DNA of 64,000 bases from Hoeflea sp. IMCC20628 (GCF_001011155.1 NZ_CP011479.1:4599662-4663661); one strand, 5' to 3'; positions 1-8,436 are shown, counted from the stretch's first letter. A program made the numbers and translations. The notes: generated by a model from the letters alone, not told the origin.

Positions 1-33
1 TCGTCATCCTCGGGTCAAGCCCGAGGATGACGA
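1..33. repeat. Perfect palindromic intergenic repeat
   Basis: Positions 1-14 (tcgtcatcctcggg) are the exact reverse complement of 20-33, with a 5-base loop at 15-19. A partial third arm (ccgaggatgacga) follows at 43-55. Such short hairpin repeats are common between rhizobial genes. There is no T-tract, so it is probably a dispersed repeat and not a terminator. The window begins inside or at the edge of it, so its full extent is unknown. Confidence 0.75.
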
Positions 34-117
34 ATTGAGAGGCCGAGGATGACGACGGAGGGAGAACGGGAACCAACGCACGGCCTGCGGCGTTTCACAG
101 CTTTACAGGAGAGTGTG

Positions 118-258
118 ATGACCCCGAAACCCGACACGCAGACAGACAAGCCCGAAACCGGCCCGGCCAAGCCCGAGCGCGAGGTCTCCGACCCGCATCC
201 CGGCAGCGTCTCCGACGGCACCCACCCCGAAGCCAACGAAGACAAATCCAAAGATTGA
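118..258 (+). CDS. Small hydrophilic hypothetical protein
   Basis: The ATG at 118 is preceded by an AGGAGAG-like ribosome binding site at about 108-114 and opens a 46-residue frame ending at 258. The product is very hydrophilic, rich in Pro, Glu, Asp and Lys, with no membrane segment, cysteine or recognisable domain; it is probably disordered. The good ribosome binding site is the main argument for a real gene. The frame is open upstream to 49, but the upstream part has no comparable start signal. I recognise no family. Confidence 0.4.
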   Translation: MTPKPDTQTDKPETGPAKPEREVSDPHPGSVSDGTHPEANEDKSKD

Positions 259-509
259 GTGGAGTTGTCACGCCGGTCTGTCCCCTGGCCCCTCTGTTGT
301 CGGCGAGTGGCGTAATTGGCGCTTGGTACTGGCTTCTGGAGATATCTAGCAGTTGATCAAAGTATGATTTTTGTAAAGCTCGCTAAGCTTGACTAATTCA
401 GTTGAAATGGCAATGCTGGTTGCATTGGCCGCTGTGACACCCTTCAGTTGAGGGCGATATTCGTCATAATTGAAAAAATGGGATTTACCCTACATATTGG
501 AGAAGAAAC
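259..509. other. AT-rich intergenic stretch before the DUF488 cassette
   Basis: About 250 bases with no credible gene. Base composition drops sharply from about position 330 (runs such as gtatgatttttgtaaag) and stays low through the following cassette. The left edge of the putatively acquired segment therefore probably lies here. It should hold the promoter of the gene at 510, but I cannot pick a convincing -35/-10 pair. I saw no flanking direct repeat or att-like site. Confidence 0.5.
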
Positions 510-1319
510 GTGCCGGTTCGGGATGCTAAACTTCTCATTCTTTGCAAGACCTACCCTTCGCCAAGCGGTAAATATGCTGAAACATCCTGTGTCGCAGGAA
601 TGGATGAAAATGGAAATCTAGTAAGGCTATTTCCGGTGCCATTTCGAATGATTACAAAGGAACAGCAATTCAAAAAATGGCAATGGATTGAAGCCAAAGT
701 AGATACTGCGCGAGCTGATCATAGGCCTGAAAGTCTCAATATTAAGGTGGACACCATTGAAGGTGGTGAGGAGGTCTCAACTCGAAGGGAATGGGCCGAA
801 CGCAGAGAGTTGCTGCAAAAAATAAAACTATTTACGCATTTTGATGAAATAGAAATTGAGAGGCTGACTGCGGATCGTTCGTTGGCGTTGCTGAAGCCAT
901 CGAGGATTGTTGGCCTTGATGTTGTTCCAGTAGCAAAGCCTGAGTGGACTAAAGAGGAAATAAATAAACTCGAGCAGCAGCAACGGCAGGGTGGCCTGTT
1001 TGATGAAGCTGAGAAATCTAGCGTCAGAACTCTGAGAAAACTCCCATACGATTTCTATTACCGTTATGAATGTGAGTCAGAGTCCGGAGTTTTGCTACAC
1101 CGCCATAAAATCGTGGATTGGGAAATAGGTGCGCTCTTCTGGAACTGCCGTAAACACAATCGAGATAATTGGGAGTCTGCATTCCGAAGCCAATTGATGG
1201 AAAGCCTGCCATCAAGGGACCTAATGCTCTTAATGGGAAATATTCATCGTTTTCCGGATCAATGGCTCATAATCAGCCTCATCTACCCGCCAACTCAAGT
1301 TCACGGAAGTCTGTTTTAG
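510..1319 (+). CDS. Conserved hypothetical protein, DUF488-cassette partner
   Basis: A 269-residue soluble protein starting at GTG 510, with a GGAGAAG ribosome binding site at 499-505. I do not recognise a named domain. The N-terminus looks like a compact beta-rich fold: a hydrophobic strand, then Cys12, the YPSPSGKY segment, Cys27, then RLFPVPFR. The middle (about 80-170) is charged and helical. The C-terminal part has a HKIVDWEIG segment and a strand ending in a YPP turn near residue 260. There is no signal peptide or membrane segment. The gene is distinctly AT-rich compared with its surroundings, which suggests horizontal acquisition. Its stop overlaps tail-to-tail by four bases with the DUF488 gene on the other strand. 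Function unknown; a role in nucleic-acid or stress metabolism would be a guess. Confidence 0.8.
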   Translation: MPVRDAKLLILCKTYPSPSGKYAETSCVAGMDENGNLVRLFPVPFRMITKEQQFKKWQWIEAKVDTARADHRPESLNIKVDTIEGGEEVSTRREWAERRELLQKIKLFTHFDEIEIERLTADRSLALLKPSRIVGLDVVPVAKPEWTKEEINKLEQQQRQGGLFDEAEKSSVRTLRKLPYDFYYRYECESESGVLLHRHKIVDWEIGALFWNCRKHNRDNWESAFRSQLMESLPSRDLMLLMGNIHRFPDQWLIISLIYPPTQVHGSLF

Positions 1320-1816
1320 ACTATTGCGGAGTTAATTGTCGGAAGTTTTTCTTGATGTCTTATGTATCGCTTCGGATCGTCTCCATATAAATGAAACATC
1401 TCGTACCCAAATGGAGCCATGCGTTCGCCAACAATTTGTCTATGACATGTTTTTGGATCTCGTTCAAAGCAAAGAAGGCAAACTATATTTGACTCAGCGA
1501 TCGTAGCTAGTTTTTTCAAGGCAGATTTAGGCTCTTCCTGATCCACATGCGCAGAGTAAAGTTTTCTGAATAATGTATAATTACCAGCCTTCGCTGCGTC
1601 TCTTCCTGGTTTCGGATCACCCAATTCCTTCATCGCAATATAATCAATGCCAGCTTGGTTTAGTTGGTCTTTGAGCGCGTTCTTCGAGAATCCCTTTTTC
1701 CGGGATAGCGGGAGTGCTCTCACATCAGCAATGGCTTCTACGCCTACTGCCTGAAGAGTCTCCACAAACCGATGAATATCGGTTCCTTCGTATCCGATTG
1801 TGTAGACTGTCTTCAT
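1316..1816 (-). CDS. DUF488 domain-containing protein
   Basis: A 166-residue protein matching the DUF488 family over its full length. Near the N-terminus it has TIGYEG (6-11) and the DVR..P.SR..GFSK block (31-45). Near the C-terminus it has Cys116-Phe-Glu118 and Cys124-His-Arg126, the family's conserved CFE...CHR motif, thought to form an active or binding site. The biochemical function of the family is unsettled. ATG 1816 is chosen because an AAGGAC ribosome binding site precedes it and the family begins with MKTVYTIGY; the frame is open to 1882. It is AT-rich like its convergent neighbour at 510-1319 and overlaps it by four bases. The two look like one acquired cassette, although they are on opposite strands. 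Confidence 0.88.
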   Translation of the reverse strand: MKTVYTIGYEGTDIHRFVETLQAVGVEAIADVRALPLSRKKGFSKNALKDQLNQAGIDYIAMKELGDPKPGRDAAKAGNYTLFRKLYSAHVDQEEPKSALKKLATIAESNIVCLLCFERDPKTCHRQIVGERMAPFGYEMFHLYGDDPKRYIRHQEKLPTINSAIV

Positions 1817-2486
1817 AAATTTGTCCTTTTGACAGACGATTAGCTGCACCAGCTTGCCCGACGCTTGTCTGTGATCTTTCATTTTGGATGCGTGTTTAAT
1901 GCATGAGAGTAATAAGACCTAGTCACTTTTTCCCCACCCGCCACCCCGATGCAATACTCATGCCGCTCCCGCTCCCGCTGCCGGATGGTTCGCGAACGTG
2001 TTCGACCATGCGGGAGGAAGGCCTTTCGGGATCTGTCGTAACGTGCGGCTAAAACCGGAGGGAGGCGGAGGCCATCGGGGTTCCGCTGGCGGGCGGTCGG
2101 ATCGACCGTGCAAAGCCAGCCACCGGGCCGGGTCGTCCCGTGCCAGCCGCAAGGCAGGTGCCGCGGCGCTGACACCGGTGCGGGCCTGTGGCGGACATGA
2201 CTGGCCGGAAGCGGCCTGCGCAGCGTCCGTGCCGGACCTCGCCAGACCCACTCCCGCGGTCTGTCCTGATCGCGGCCGGAGCAATCCGGACGGGGATAAA
2301 CGCCCGGGGGTGCAAGGCACCGCCTGTCGGATGCGGACATCATCCGGCGATAATCGGGCCGCGCGCATGCTGCGCCACCCATTGTTAAACTTCCAGAGGC
2401 AAAGCCTGCGTGCGGCCCTCCGGACTATCAACCTGATCAAACCCCGGCGTTTTGGCGCGCGGCAACGAGATCTGCTGCCTGCTCCG

Positions 2487-2534
2487 ATCTCCCCCCTTGC
2501 GGGGGAGATGTCACAAAGTGACAGAGGGGGGTAA
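2487..2534 (+). repeat. Mosaic palindromic intergenic element, copy 1
   Basis: Two adjacent perfect hairpins. ATCTCCCCC (2487-2495) pairs with GGGGGAGAT (2501-2509), and TGTCAC (2509-2514) pairs with GTGACA (2518-2523). A GAGGGGGG tail follows. This resembles the double-hairpin intergenic elements scattered through many rhizobial genomes. Copy 2 lies in the opposite orientation at 2574-2623. Confidence 0.8.
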
Positions 2535-2573
2535 AGCCTCAGCGCACACCGATCCTTCCGAATGAAACGAAAC

Positions 2574-2623
2574 ATGCCTCCCACTGTCGGCGATGCCGAC
2601 ATCTCCCCCGCAACGGGGGAGAT
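2574..2623 (-). repeat. Mosaic palindromic intergenic element, copy 2 (inverted)
   Basis: Mirror-image arrangement of copy 1. A CCTCCC segment comes first, then the perfect hairpin TGTCGGC (2585-2591)/GCCGACA (2595-2601), then ATCTCCCCC (2601-2609)/GGGGGAGAT (2615-2623). Read on the minus strand, it aligns with copy 1 almost base for base in the first hairpin. The second hairpin differs by compensatory changes that keep it paired, which suggests that the structure is what is conserved. Confidence 0.8.
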
Positions 2624-2769
2624 TGGCCGCCGAAATGCCCCGTCCCATGCTCATTCCGTGTCCACCCCTTGCGGCGTGCGAAGCCGCATTGCAAAGTGCA
2701 AACCAAGCGCTGCACGTCAACAGGCGGCACGCTGCAATGTTATCCCGAGACCTCATCAGGGAGAGTGTC

Positions 2770-3570
2770 ATGTCATTTTTCAAAGTTTCCATGGCTGCAG
2801 CAGCAGCTGTCATCGGCCTGGGTGCGGCCAGCCTGCAGGCGCAGGATCTGCCCGATCTAGGCGGCAAGGCCGTCGTGGTCGTTACTGAGAACGCCTATCC
2901 ACCGCTGCAGTTCATCGATCCGAAGACCGGCGAGCAGATCGGCTGGGAATATGATGCGATGAACGAGATCGCCAAGCGGCTCAATTTCAACGTCGAGTAT
3001 CAGAACACATCCTGGGATGCGATGATCCAGGCCGTCTCCGACGGTCAGTACGAACTCGGCATGACCGGCATTTCGATCAAGGAAGACCGCAAGGAAAAGG
3101 TCGATTTCTCCGATCCCTATCTGCGCTCGGAAATGTTCATGCTGGTGCGCAGCGACGAGAGCCGGTTTGACGACGCGGTGTCTTTCGCAGCTTTCGAAAA
3201 AGGTCTCGTCGGCGCACAGCCCGGCACCACGCCGTTCTATGTTTCCGTCTATGACGTGCTCGACGGTGACGAAGCCAATCCGCGCATCAAGCTGATGGAA
3301 ACTTTTGGCGCCACCGTTCAGGCGCTTAAGACTGGCGATGTCGACATGGTGCTGACCGACGGTGTCGCCGGCAAGGGCTATGTCGATGCCTCCGATGGTG
3401 GTCTCAAGCTGGTCGGCGGTCCGCTGGGCGCTGATGATTTCGGCTTCATCTTCCCGAAGGGTTCCGACCTGGTCGCTCCGGTCAATGCCGCGATTGCAGC
3501 GATGAAGGCTGACGGCACCATTGATGCGTTGAACAAGAAATGGTTCCTCGACTACAAGCTCGGCGGCTAG
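2770..3570 (+). CDS. Amino-acid ABC transporter substrate-binding protein
   Basis: A 266-residue family 3 periplasmic solute-binding protein. A signal peptide covers about residues 1-25 ([17 protein letters not shown], cleavage near LQAQ). The type II binding fold follows, with family signatures: the AYPPLQF segment early on, [13 protein letters not shown], the [12 protein letters not shown]...TGISI block, then DFSDPYL. It should bind a polar amino acid or related solute in the periplasm and deliver it to the permease encoded at 4093. ATG 2770 is chosen because the signal peptide starts there and AGGGAGAG precedes it; the frame is open upstream through a repeat. It probably forms an operon with the GNAT gene (8-base gap) and the permease. 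The substrate cannot be told from sequence. Confidence 0.93.
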   Translation: MSFFKVSMAAAAAVIGLGAASLQAQDLPDLGGKAVVVVTENAYPPLQFIDPKTGEQIGWEYDAMNEIAKRLNFNVEYQNTSWDAMIQAVSDGQYELGMTGISIKEDRKEKVDFSDPYLRSEMFMLVRSDESRFDDAVSFAAFEKGLVGAQPGTTPFYVSVYDVLDGDEANPRIKLMETFGATVQALKTGDVDMVLTDGVAGKGYVDASDGGLKLVGGPLGADDFGFIFPKGSDLVAPVNAAIAAMKADGTIDALNKKWFLDYKLGG

Positions 3571-3577
3571 TCTGACC

Positions 3578-4096
3578 GTGTCGATCATCATCGACGGATA
3601 CAGGCCGGGAGCGCTTGCCGGCGTTGTCGGCCTGCATATGGATTACTATGCGCAGGCCTGGGATTTCGGAGTGACATTCGAAACCAAGCTGGCGTCCGAG
3701 CTGGCGGAATTTCTTGCCCGCTTCGATCCCGAGCGTGACCTGTTTGTCGCCGCATGGCGCGGTGATGCGCTGGTCGGATCGATATCGATGGATGTCTCCG
3801 GCGGTGGCGCCGACGGGGCGCATCTGCGCTGGTTCGTGGTCTCCGGCTCCGAGCGTGGCAGCGGGCTTGGCAAACAGCTGATGAGCCTGGCCATCGATCA
3901 TGCCGACCGCGTTGCGGCTGGCCGGGTCTGGCTCACCACCTTTGCCGGGCTCGAGGCGGCGCGCGCGCTCTACGAGCGCCATGGCTTCGGGCTCCGCTCG
4001 CAAAGCGACGCTGATCAATGGCATGGCGGTGTGCAGGAACAGCTGTTCACGCGCCCGGCGCCGGGCGATGCATCGATGGAAAATCCAAGCTCGTGA
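3578..4096 (+). CDS. GNAT family N-acetyltransferase
   Basis: A 172-residue GNAT protein. The acetyl-CoA binding core is visible at about residues 85-105 (WFVVSGSERGSGLGKQLM, an R/QxxGxG/A-type loop), followed by the typical alpha-helix and a terminal AARALYERHGFG motif. It would transfer an acetyl group to a small molecule or protein amine; the substrate is unknown. The GTG start at 3578 lies 7 bases after the binding-protein stop and has no strong ribosome binding site, so translation is probably coupled. Its stop overlaps the permease start in a GTGA. It therefore sits inside an ABC-transporter operon, which is unusual and may mean that it modifies the imported solute. Confidence 0.9.
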   Translation: MSIIIDGYRPGALAGVVGLHMDYYAQAWDFGVTFETKLASELAEFLARFDPERDLFVAAWRGDALVGSISMDVSGGGADGAHLRWFVVSGSERGSGLGKQLMSLAIDHADRVAAGRVWLTTFAGLEAARALYERHGFGLRSQSDADQWHGGVQEQLFTRPAPGDASMENPSS

Positions 4097-4929
4097 CAGC
4101 AGCTCCGAAAAAGGCCGACAAGGCCGACTTCCCCTGGTGGTTGCTGGCTGCCGGCGCCATTGCGCTGTTTCTGGCAATCCAGATTGTTCTCAACGATCTC
4201 TACAGCCAGATTTTCTCGATTGTGTCGAAGGGCGTCTGGATCACGATCTTCGTGACGCTTGTCGGATTCACGCTGGCGACGGCGATCGGCCTGCTTCTGG
4301 CGGTGATGGGTCTGTCGAAATCACTGGTGCTCAGGCAGATCGCGCGGTTTTATGTCGAGATCATCCGCGGCATCCCGATCCTGGTGCTGCTGTTCTACAT
4401 TGCCTTCGTCGGCGCGCCGGGCTTCGTGATCGCCTGGAACGGACTGATGACGCCGCTGATCGAGGCCGGGATTTTCGATCCGTTGCAGGTGCGCGATGTG
4501 TCGCTGATGTGGCGGGCGGTGATCGCGCTGACCATCGGCTATTCGGCCTTTATCTCCGAGGTGTTCCGCGCGGGCATCCTGTCGGTGGACTCAGGCCAGA
4601 TCGAAGCTGCCAAGGCGCTGGGGCTGACCGGTGTGCAACGCTTCCGCTTCATCGTGCTGCCGCAGGCGATTCGCACCATCCTGCCGCCGCTCGGCAATGA
4701 CTTCATCGCCATGATCAAGGATTCCTCGCTGGTCTCGGTGCTCGGCGTCGCCGACCTGACACAGATGGGCAAGATCTACGCCTCCGGCTCGTTCCGGTTT
4801 TTCGAAACCTATTCGATCGTCGCCTATGTCTATCTGCTGTTGACTGTCGGTTTGTCGCTCGGGCTCAGGGCTCTGGAAAAACGCTTGCGGCGGGCTGACG
4901 AGGAACGCGGCGGCGGCTCACATGGCTAA
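4093..4929 (+). CDS. Amino-acid ABC transporter permease, HisM/GlnP type
   Basis: A 278-residue inner-membrane permease of the His/Glu/Gln/Arg/opine family. It has a first membrane helix at about 13-35, then a conserved transmembrane core containing VEIIRGIPILVLLFY. The cytoplasmic EAA loop is at about 171-190 (EAAKALGLTG...LPQA), and the NDFIAMIKDSSL segment meets the ATPase. The GTG start at 4093 overlaps the stop of the upstream GNAT gene (GTGA), indicating translational coupling; the frame is open to 4018, but that part lies inside the GNAT gene. No ATP-binding subunit lies next to it, so it must use an ATPase encoded elsewhere. A single permease gene suggests a homodimer. Confidence 0.92.
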   Translation: MTAAPKKADKADFPWWLLAAGAIALFLAIQIVLNDLYSQIFSIVSKGVWITIFVTLVGFTLATAIGLLLAVMGLSKSLVLRQIARFYVEIIRGIPILVLLFYIAFVGAPGFVIAWNGLMTPLIEAGIFDPLQVRDVSLMWRAVIALTIGYSAFISEVFRAGILSVDSGQIEAAKALGLTGVQRFRFIVLPQAIRTILPPLGNDFIAMIKDSSLVSVLGVADLTQMGKIYASGSFRFFETYSIVAYVYLLLTVGLSLGLRALEKRLRRADEERGGGSHG

Positions 4930-5088
4930 TGCCTGTCGCGTTCAAATGGAATCATGTGAACCACAACCTACATGCTGTAACTGAGGAACACGAGCCTGTG
5001 ATCGGCATGCCGGCCGCGGACCCTTGGCAATCCGCCCGGTTGCTCCCACATAGTCGGGAACCCGACGCGCGACCGAAAGGACATTTCC

Positions 5089-5367
5089 GTGAAACGCACA
5101 CTTCTGATTGCCCTCATCAGTGCGATCCTGCTGCCGGCAGTCGCTTCGGCGGACTCCGAGCGCAGCGGCCGCAGGCTTGACGCCATCCAGTCGGGCCGGC
5201 TCTATGATCCGATCCTGACGCCGCAGATGAATCCGAGTTTCGAATTCAACGATTCCAACGCGGAAGCCCGGTTCCTGTTCGATCTGCGTAAGGGCCGCGT
5301 CAAGTCCGAGCGGATTCCGGAAAACCAGATGCGCTATTTCCAGATACAGCTCGACCGCGAGCGCTGA
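5089..5367 (+). CDS. Small secreted hypothetical protein
   Basis: A 92-residue protein with a clear signal peptide (residues 1 to about 21, KRTLLIALISAILLPAVASA, cleaved after ASA). The mature part of about 70 residues is basic and polar and has no cysteine. The GTG start at 5089 is preceded by GAAAGGA at 5074-5080, a good ribosome binding site. It stands alone between the ABC permease and leuC. I recognise no domain; the mature part is compatible with a small periplasmic protein. Confidence 0.75.
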   Translation: MKRTLLIALISAILLPAVASADSERSGRRLDAIQSGRLYDPILTPQMNPSFEFNDSNAEARFLFDLRKGRVKSERIPENQMRYFQIQLDRER

Positions 5368-5597
5368 GCCGCTCAGATTGCCAAGGCTGCCAAACGCTGG
5401 TATTGAGCCCGACGATGGAAACGCTGTTTGAAATCCCGGCTCACAAGAGCATCGTGTTGCAGGACGCCAAGCGCCTGCCGGCCCGGTTTTTTGCCTGGAT
5501 GTCCGGCGTCCGGTCCGGTCGAGCTCGTCTCCCGGCCTGATCTGCCGCTGCCGCGCCCGCCTTTCCCGTTTGCTTATACTTGCCAAGGACACCCCCC

Positions 5598-7007
5598 ATG
5601 ACCGCACCGCGCACAACCTACGACAAGATCTGGGACGACCATATGGTTGACCAGAAGGATGACGGAACCTGCCTGCTCTATATCGACCGCCACCTGGTTC
5701 ATGAAGTGACCAGCCCGCAGGCGTTTGAAGGCCTGCGCACCACGCACCGCACCGTGCGTGCGCCGGAAAAGACGCTGGCTGTGGTGGACCACAATGTGCC
5801 GACTTCGCCGGACCGGGCGCAGGGCATCAAGAACGAGGAAAGCCGCATCCAGGTCGAGGCCCTTGCCACCAATGCGGCCGAGTTCAACGTCGAATATTTC
5901 AACGAGAACGACAAGCGCCAAGGCATTGTCCACATTGTCGGTCCCGAGCAGGGTTTCACGCTGCCCGGCACCACCATCGTCTGCGGCGACAGCCACACCT
6001 CGACGCATGGCGCCTTCGGCGCGCTGGCCCACGGCATCGGCACATCGGAAGTCGAGCATGTGCTGGCCACCCAGACGCTGATCCAGCGCAAGGCCAAGAA
6101 CATGCTGGTCGAGGTCAATGGCGTGTTGCCCGCGCATGTCACCGCCAAGGACATCATCCTTGCCATCATCGGCGAAATCGGCACGGCCGGCGGCACCGGT
6201 TATGTCATCGAATTCGCCGGCGAAGCGATCCGTGCCTTGTCGATGGAAGGCCGGATGACGGTCTGCAACATGACCATCGAAGCCGGCGCGCGCGCCGGCC
6301 TGATCGCGCCGGATGAGAAGACCTATGAATACATCAAGGGCCGTCCGCGCGCGCCAAAAGGCAAGGCCTGGGACATGGCGCTCGACTACTGGAAATCACT
6401 GGTTTCCGACGAGGGCGCCCATTACGACAAGATCGTCCGTCTCGACGCCGCCAAGCTGCCGCCGATCGTTTCCTGGGGCTCCTCGCCCGAGGATGTGATC
6501 GCAGTCACCGGCGAAGTGCCGGATCCGGATCTGATCGAGGACGAAGCCAAGCGGACGTCAAAATGGCGGGCGCTGGATTACATGGGCCTCAAGCCCGGCA
6601 CCAAGATCACCGACATCACCATCGACCGGGTTTTCATCGGCTCGTGCACCAATGGCCGCATCGAGGATCTGCGCGCAGCCGCCGCAGTTGTCGAAGGCAA
6701 GACCGTCAGCCCGAGCGTTGACGCGATGATCGTTCCGGGCTCGGGTCTGGTCAAGGACCAGGCCGAAGCCGAAGGCCTCGACGTGATCTTCAAGGCCGCG
6801 GGCTTTGACTGGCGCGAGCCGGGCTGCTCGATGTGTCTGGCCATGAACGACGACCGGCTCAAGCCCTATGAGCGCTGCGCCTCAACCTCGAACCGCAATT
6901 TTGAAGGCCGTCAGGGCTTCAAGGGCCGCACCCATCTGGTTTCGCCGACCATGGCGGCCGCTGCAGCCATCGCCGGCCATTTCGTCGACATCCGCGAGTG
7001 GGAATAG
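5598..7007 (+). CDS. leuC: 3-isopropylmalate dehydratase large subunit
   Basis: A 469-residue LeuC of the aconitase superfamily, which together with LeuD isomerises 2-isopropylmalate to 3-isopropylmalate in leucine biosynthesis (cytoplasm). The three [4Fe-4S] ligands are visible: Cys350 in GSCTNGR, and Cys410 and Cys413 in CSMC. The [13 protein letters not shown] block (around 129-141) and [10 protein letters not shown] near the end are also intact. ATG 5598 follows an AAGGAC ribosome binding site; the frame is open to 5580 without a better signal. The length is typical of the bacterial enzyme. leuD is not adjacent, which is common in alphaproteobacteria. Confidence 0.98.
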   Translation: MTAPRTTYDKIWDDHMVDQKDDGTCLLYIDRHLVHEVTSPQAFEGLRTTHRTVRAPEKTLAVVDHNVPTSPDRAQGIKNEESRIQVEALATNAAEFNVEYFNENDKRQGIVHIVGPEQGFTLPGTTIVCGDSHTSTHGAFGALAHGIGTSEVEHVLATQTLIQRKAKNMLVEVNGVLPAHVTAKDIILAIIGEIGTAGGTGYVIEFAGEAIRALSMEGRMTVCNMTIEAGARAGLIAPDEKTYEYIKGRPRAPKGKAWDMALDYWKSLVSDEGAHYDKIVRLDAAKLPPIVSWGSSPEDVIAVTGEVPDPDLIEDEAKRTSKWRALDYMGLKPGTKITDITIDRVFIGSCTNGRIEDLRAAAAVVEGKTVSPSVDAMIVPGSGLVKDQAEAEGLDVIFKAAGFDWREPGCSMCLAMNDDRLKPYERCASTSNRNFEGRQGFKGRTHLVSPTMAAAAAIAGHFVDIREWE

Positions 7008-7139
7008 GCGGCGAGTGATTTGGATTGCGGGGACGACTTGCTTTCAACTGTAAGCCTGCCGTTCACCGGTCTGCGGCTCAAGGTATATCGTCCCCGGCCT
7101 TCCTGCTCGGCCTCTTGATTCTGCATTCTAAGTTTGATT

Positions 7140-7204
7140 CCCACCTCCTCCTTGAGGGGAGGTGGGCGACTGGCTTGCAACGCAAGACAGAGCCGGGGGG
7201 AGAT
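7140..7204 (+). repeat. Divergent mosaic palindromic element downstream of leuC
   Basis: CCCACCTCC (7140-7148) pairs with GGAGGTGGG (7158-7166). A second hairpin, CTTGC/GCAAG (7174-7186), follows, then an ACAGAGCCGGGGGGAG tail. The order (C-rich hairpin, second hairpin, ACAGAG, G-run) matches the element at 2487-2534, although the bases differ. It is probably another member of the same dispersed family. Confidence 0.6.
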
Positions 7205-7286
7205 ATTTCTCTTGAAAACATCCCCGCGCCGGATTTCGATGTTACCGTGAGACCAAGCTTCGCCCGAGGCGCATGAAGGTCTATCC

Positions 7287-7724
7287 TTACGGCCTGATCA
7301 CGCAGACGCCGCTACCGCTGCAGCCATTGTCTGTGTTCTTGTCGACGATGATCACTTTCGGTCCGGTGCTTGTCTTGCTGCCGGTCTTGCCTGTCTTGCG
7401 GGTCTGCCTGATGATGATCCGGGTGTTGTCATCGTCGCGGTCGATTCGGCTGCTTGGTGCGGGCACGGTCTTTCCGGTCTTGGCGCCAAGCTTGGGCTTG
7501 GGCACGGTAGAGCGGCTGCGGTCATCCTCATCGATGATGATGATGGTAACATCGCCCTTGCGCCATTTCTTCTGCTGATGGATGGATCTTGATTTGCCAG
7601 CAGGCGCCATCGGCTCATTGGCAAATGCCGGGGCAAGCACGGGCGCCGAAAGGCCCAGCCCGATCAGAAACGCCAGTGCTGCCCGAGCAGCGTGGCGGCG
7701 GCGTGGAGTCTGCATCTGGGTCAT
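7287..7724 (-). CDS. Secreted basic hypothetical protein
   Basis: A 145-residue protein with a long basic signal peptide (RRRHAARAALAFLIGLGLSA..., cleaved near AFA at about residue 35). The mature part is low-complexity. It has a run of four isoleucines followed by DEDD, then Lys/Thr/Gly-rich stretches (KTGKTGSKTSTG), alternating with short IIIR and VIIVD strands, and ends in a CSGSGVC pair of cysteines that could form a disulfide. ATG 7724 is chosen because it starts the signal peptide and an AAGGAC ribosome binding site precedes it; the frame is open to 8015. No known family. It is divergent from the GNAT gene beginning near 7957. Confidence 0.7.
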   Translation of the reverse strand: MTQMQTPRRRHAARAALAFLIGLGLSAPVLAPAFANEPMAPAGKSRSIHQQKKWRKGDVTIIIIDEDDRSRSTVPKPKLGAKTGKTVPAPSSRIDRDDDNTRIIIRQTRKTGKTGSKTSTGPKVIIVDKNTDNGCSGSGVCVIRP

Positions 7725-7956
7725 GACTGTGTCCTTGTACTGGTCGCGGTCGGTATGTGCTGCCGCAGTCTGGCGCCGGTGCTGTGAAGCAGCCAGCGTT
7801 TCAGATAAATTTGACTTCATTGTGCCGCAGAGCCGCGGCGGAGTCATCCATAGACGCCTGACATCGTTTGTTAACCTTAAGACCGGGCAGCGCCAGGTCG
7901 GTAACACACCTGTGGCGATGCGACTTTCGGCAGGCTTGACCGCAGCCGGACTTTCG

Positions 7957-8436
7957 ATGAAACATGCCGCCATGAACATGCCAGACACGATCGACATCTC
8001 GCTGTTGCACCTCAAGGATGCACACCACTTCTCGCCACTGCTGGCTGCCTATGTGCAGTCACTCAAGCGCGGAGCGCCGCGTCGGCCTGATGATTATTAT
8101 GCCGAGACGCTGCTGCAGGACCGGGTGGCGCAGGTTTTTGGCGCCCGGCTTGATGGCGAGCTGGTCGGTTTCGCCGTTTTTTACGATCTGCCGGATCCGG
8201 TCACCGGCATGCGTTGCGGTCAGGTTGATCATCTTTATGTCAGCCATTTGCACCGCAATGTGGGCATCGCCCAGGCCATGATCGACATGTTGGCCGAGGA
8301 AAGCGACTCGCGCGGCTGGTCGCGATTGGTACTCAATGCGCCGCGGCTGCCTGAAGACGGACGCAAGCTCTATGAAAAAATCGCCACAAAGGCTGATTTT
8401 TCCAGTTGGGAAGTCCGCTTCGATCATTCCGGCTGA
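7957..8436 (+). CDS. GNAT family N-acetyltransferase
   Basis: A protein of about 159 residues with the GNAT fold. It has a beta-strand pair GELVGFAVFYDL, the DHLYVSHLHRNVGIAQAMI acetyl-CoA binding segment (split here only by prose), and a terminal segment GRKLYEKIATKADF equivalent to the usual LYEKxGF. The start is uncertain: ATGs at 7957, 7972 and 7978 are all in frame and none has a good ribosome binding site. The frame is open to 7582, but that part overlaps the divergent secreted-protein gene. Substrate unknown. Confidence 0.85.
   Translation: MKHAAMNMPDTIDISLLHLKDAHHFSPLLAAYVQSLKRGAPRRPDDYYAETLLQDRVAQVFGARLDGELVGFAVFYDLPDPVTGMRCGQVDHLYVSHLHRNVGIAQAMIDMLAEESDSRGWSRLVLNAPRLPEDGRKLYEKIATKADFSSWEVRFDHSG

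Larger units (their letters stand above)
1817..2769. other. Long non-coding stretch between cassette and ABC transporter
   Basis: About 950 bases without a gene I can support. Several long open frames exist on both strands (for example minus 1958-2602). Their translations are low-complexity Arg/Pro/Ala strings with no domain, and they run through palindromic repeats, so I treat them as chance frames in GC-rich DNA. The stretch contains two oppositely oriented mosaic palindromes (2487-2534 and 2574-2623). GC content returns to the genomic level from about 1950. The last 150 bases should contain the promoter of the gene at 2770. Confidence 0.6.

Noticed and set aside
1958-2602. Long open frames on both strands (minus 1958-2602, plus 1998-2534) suggesting genes
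   Set aside because: Translations are Arg/Pro/Ala-rich without domain or start signal, and they run into palindromic repeats.
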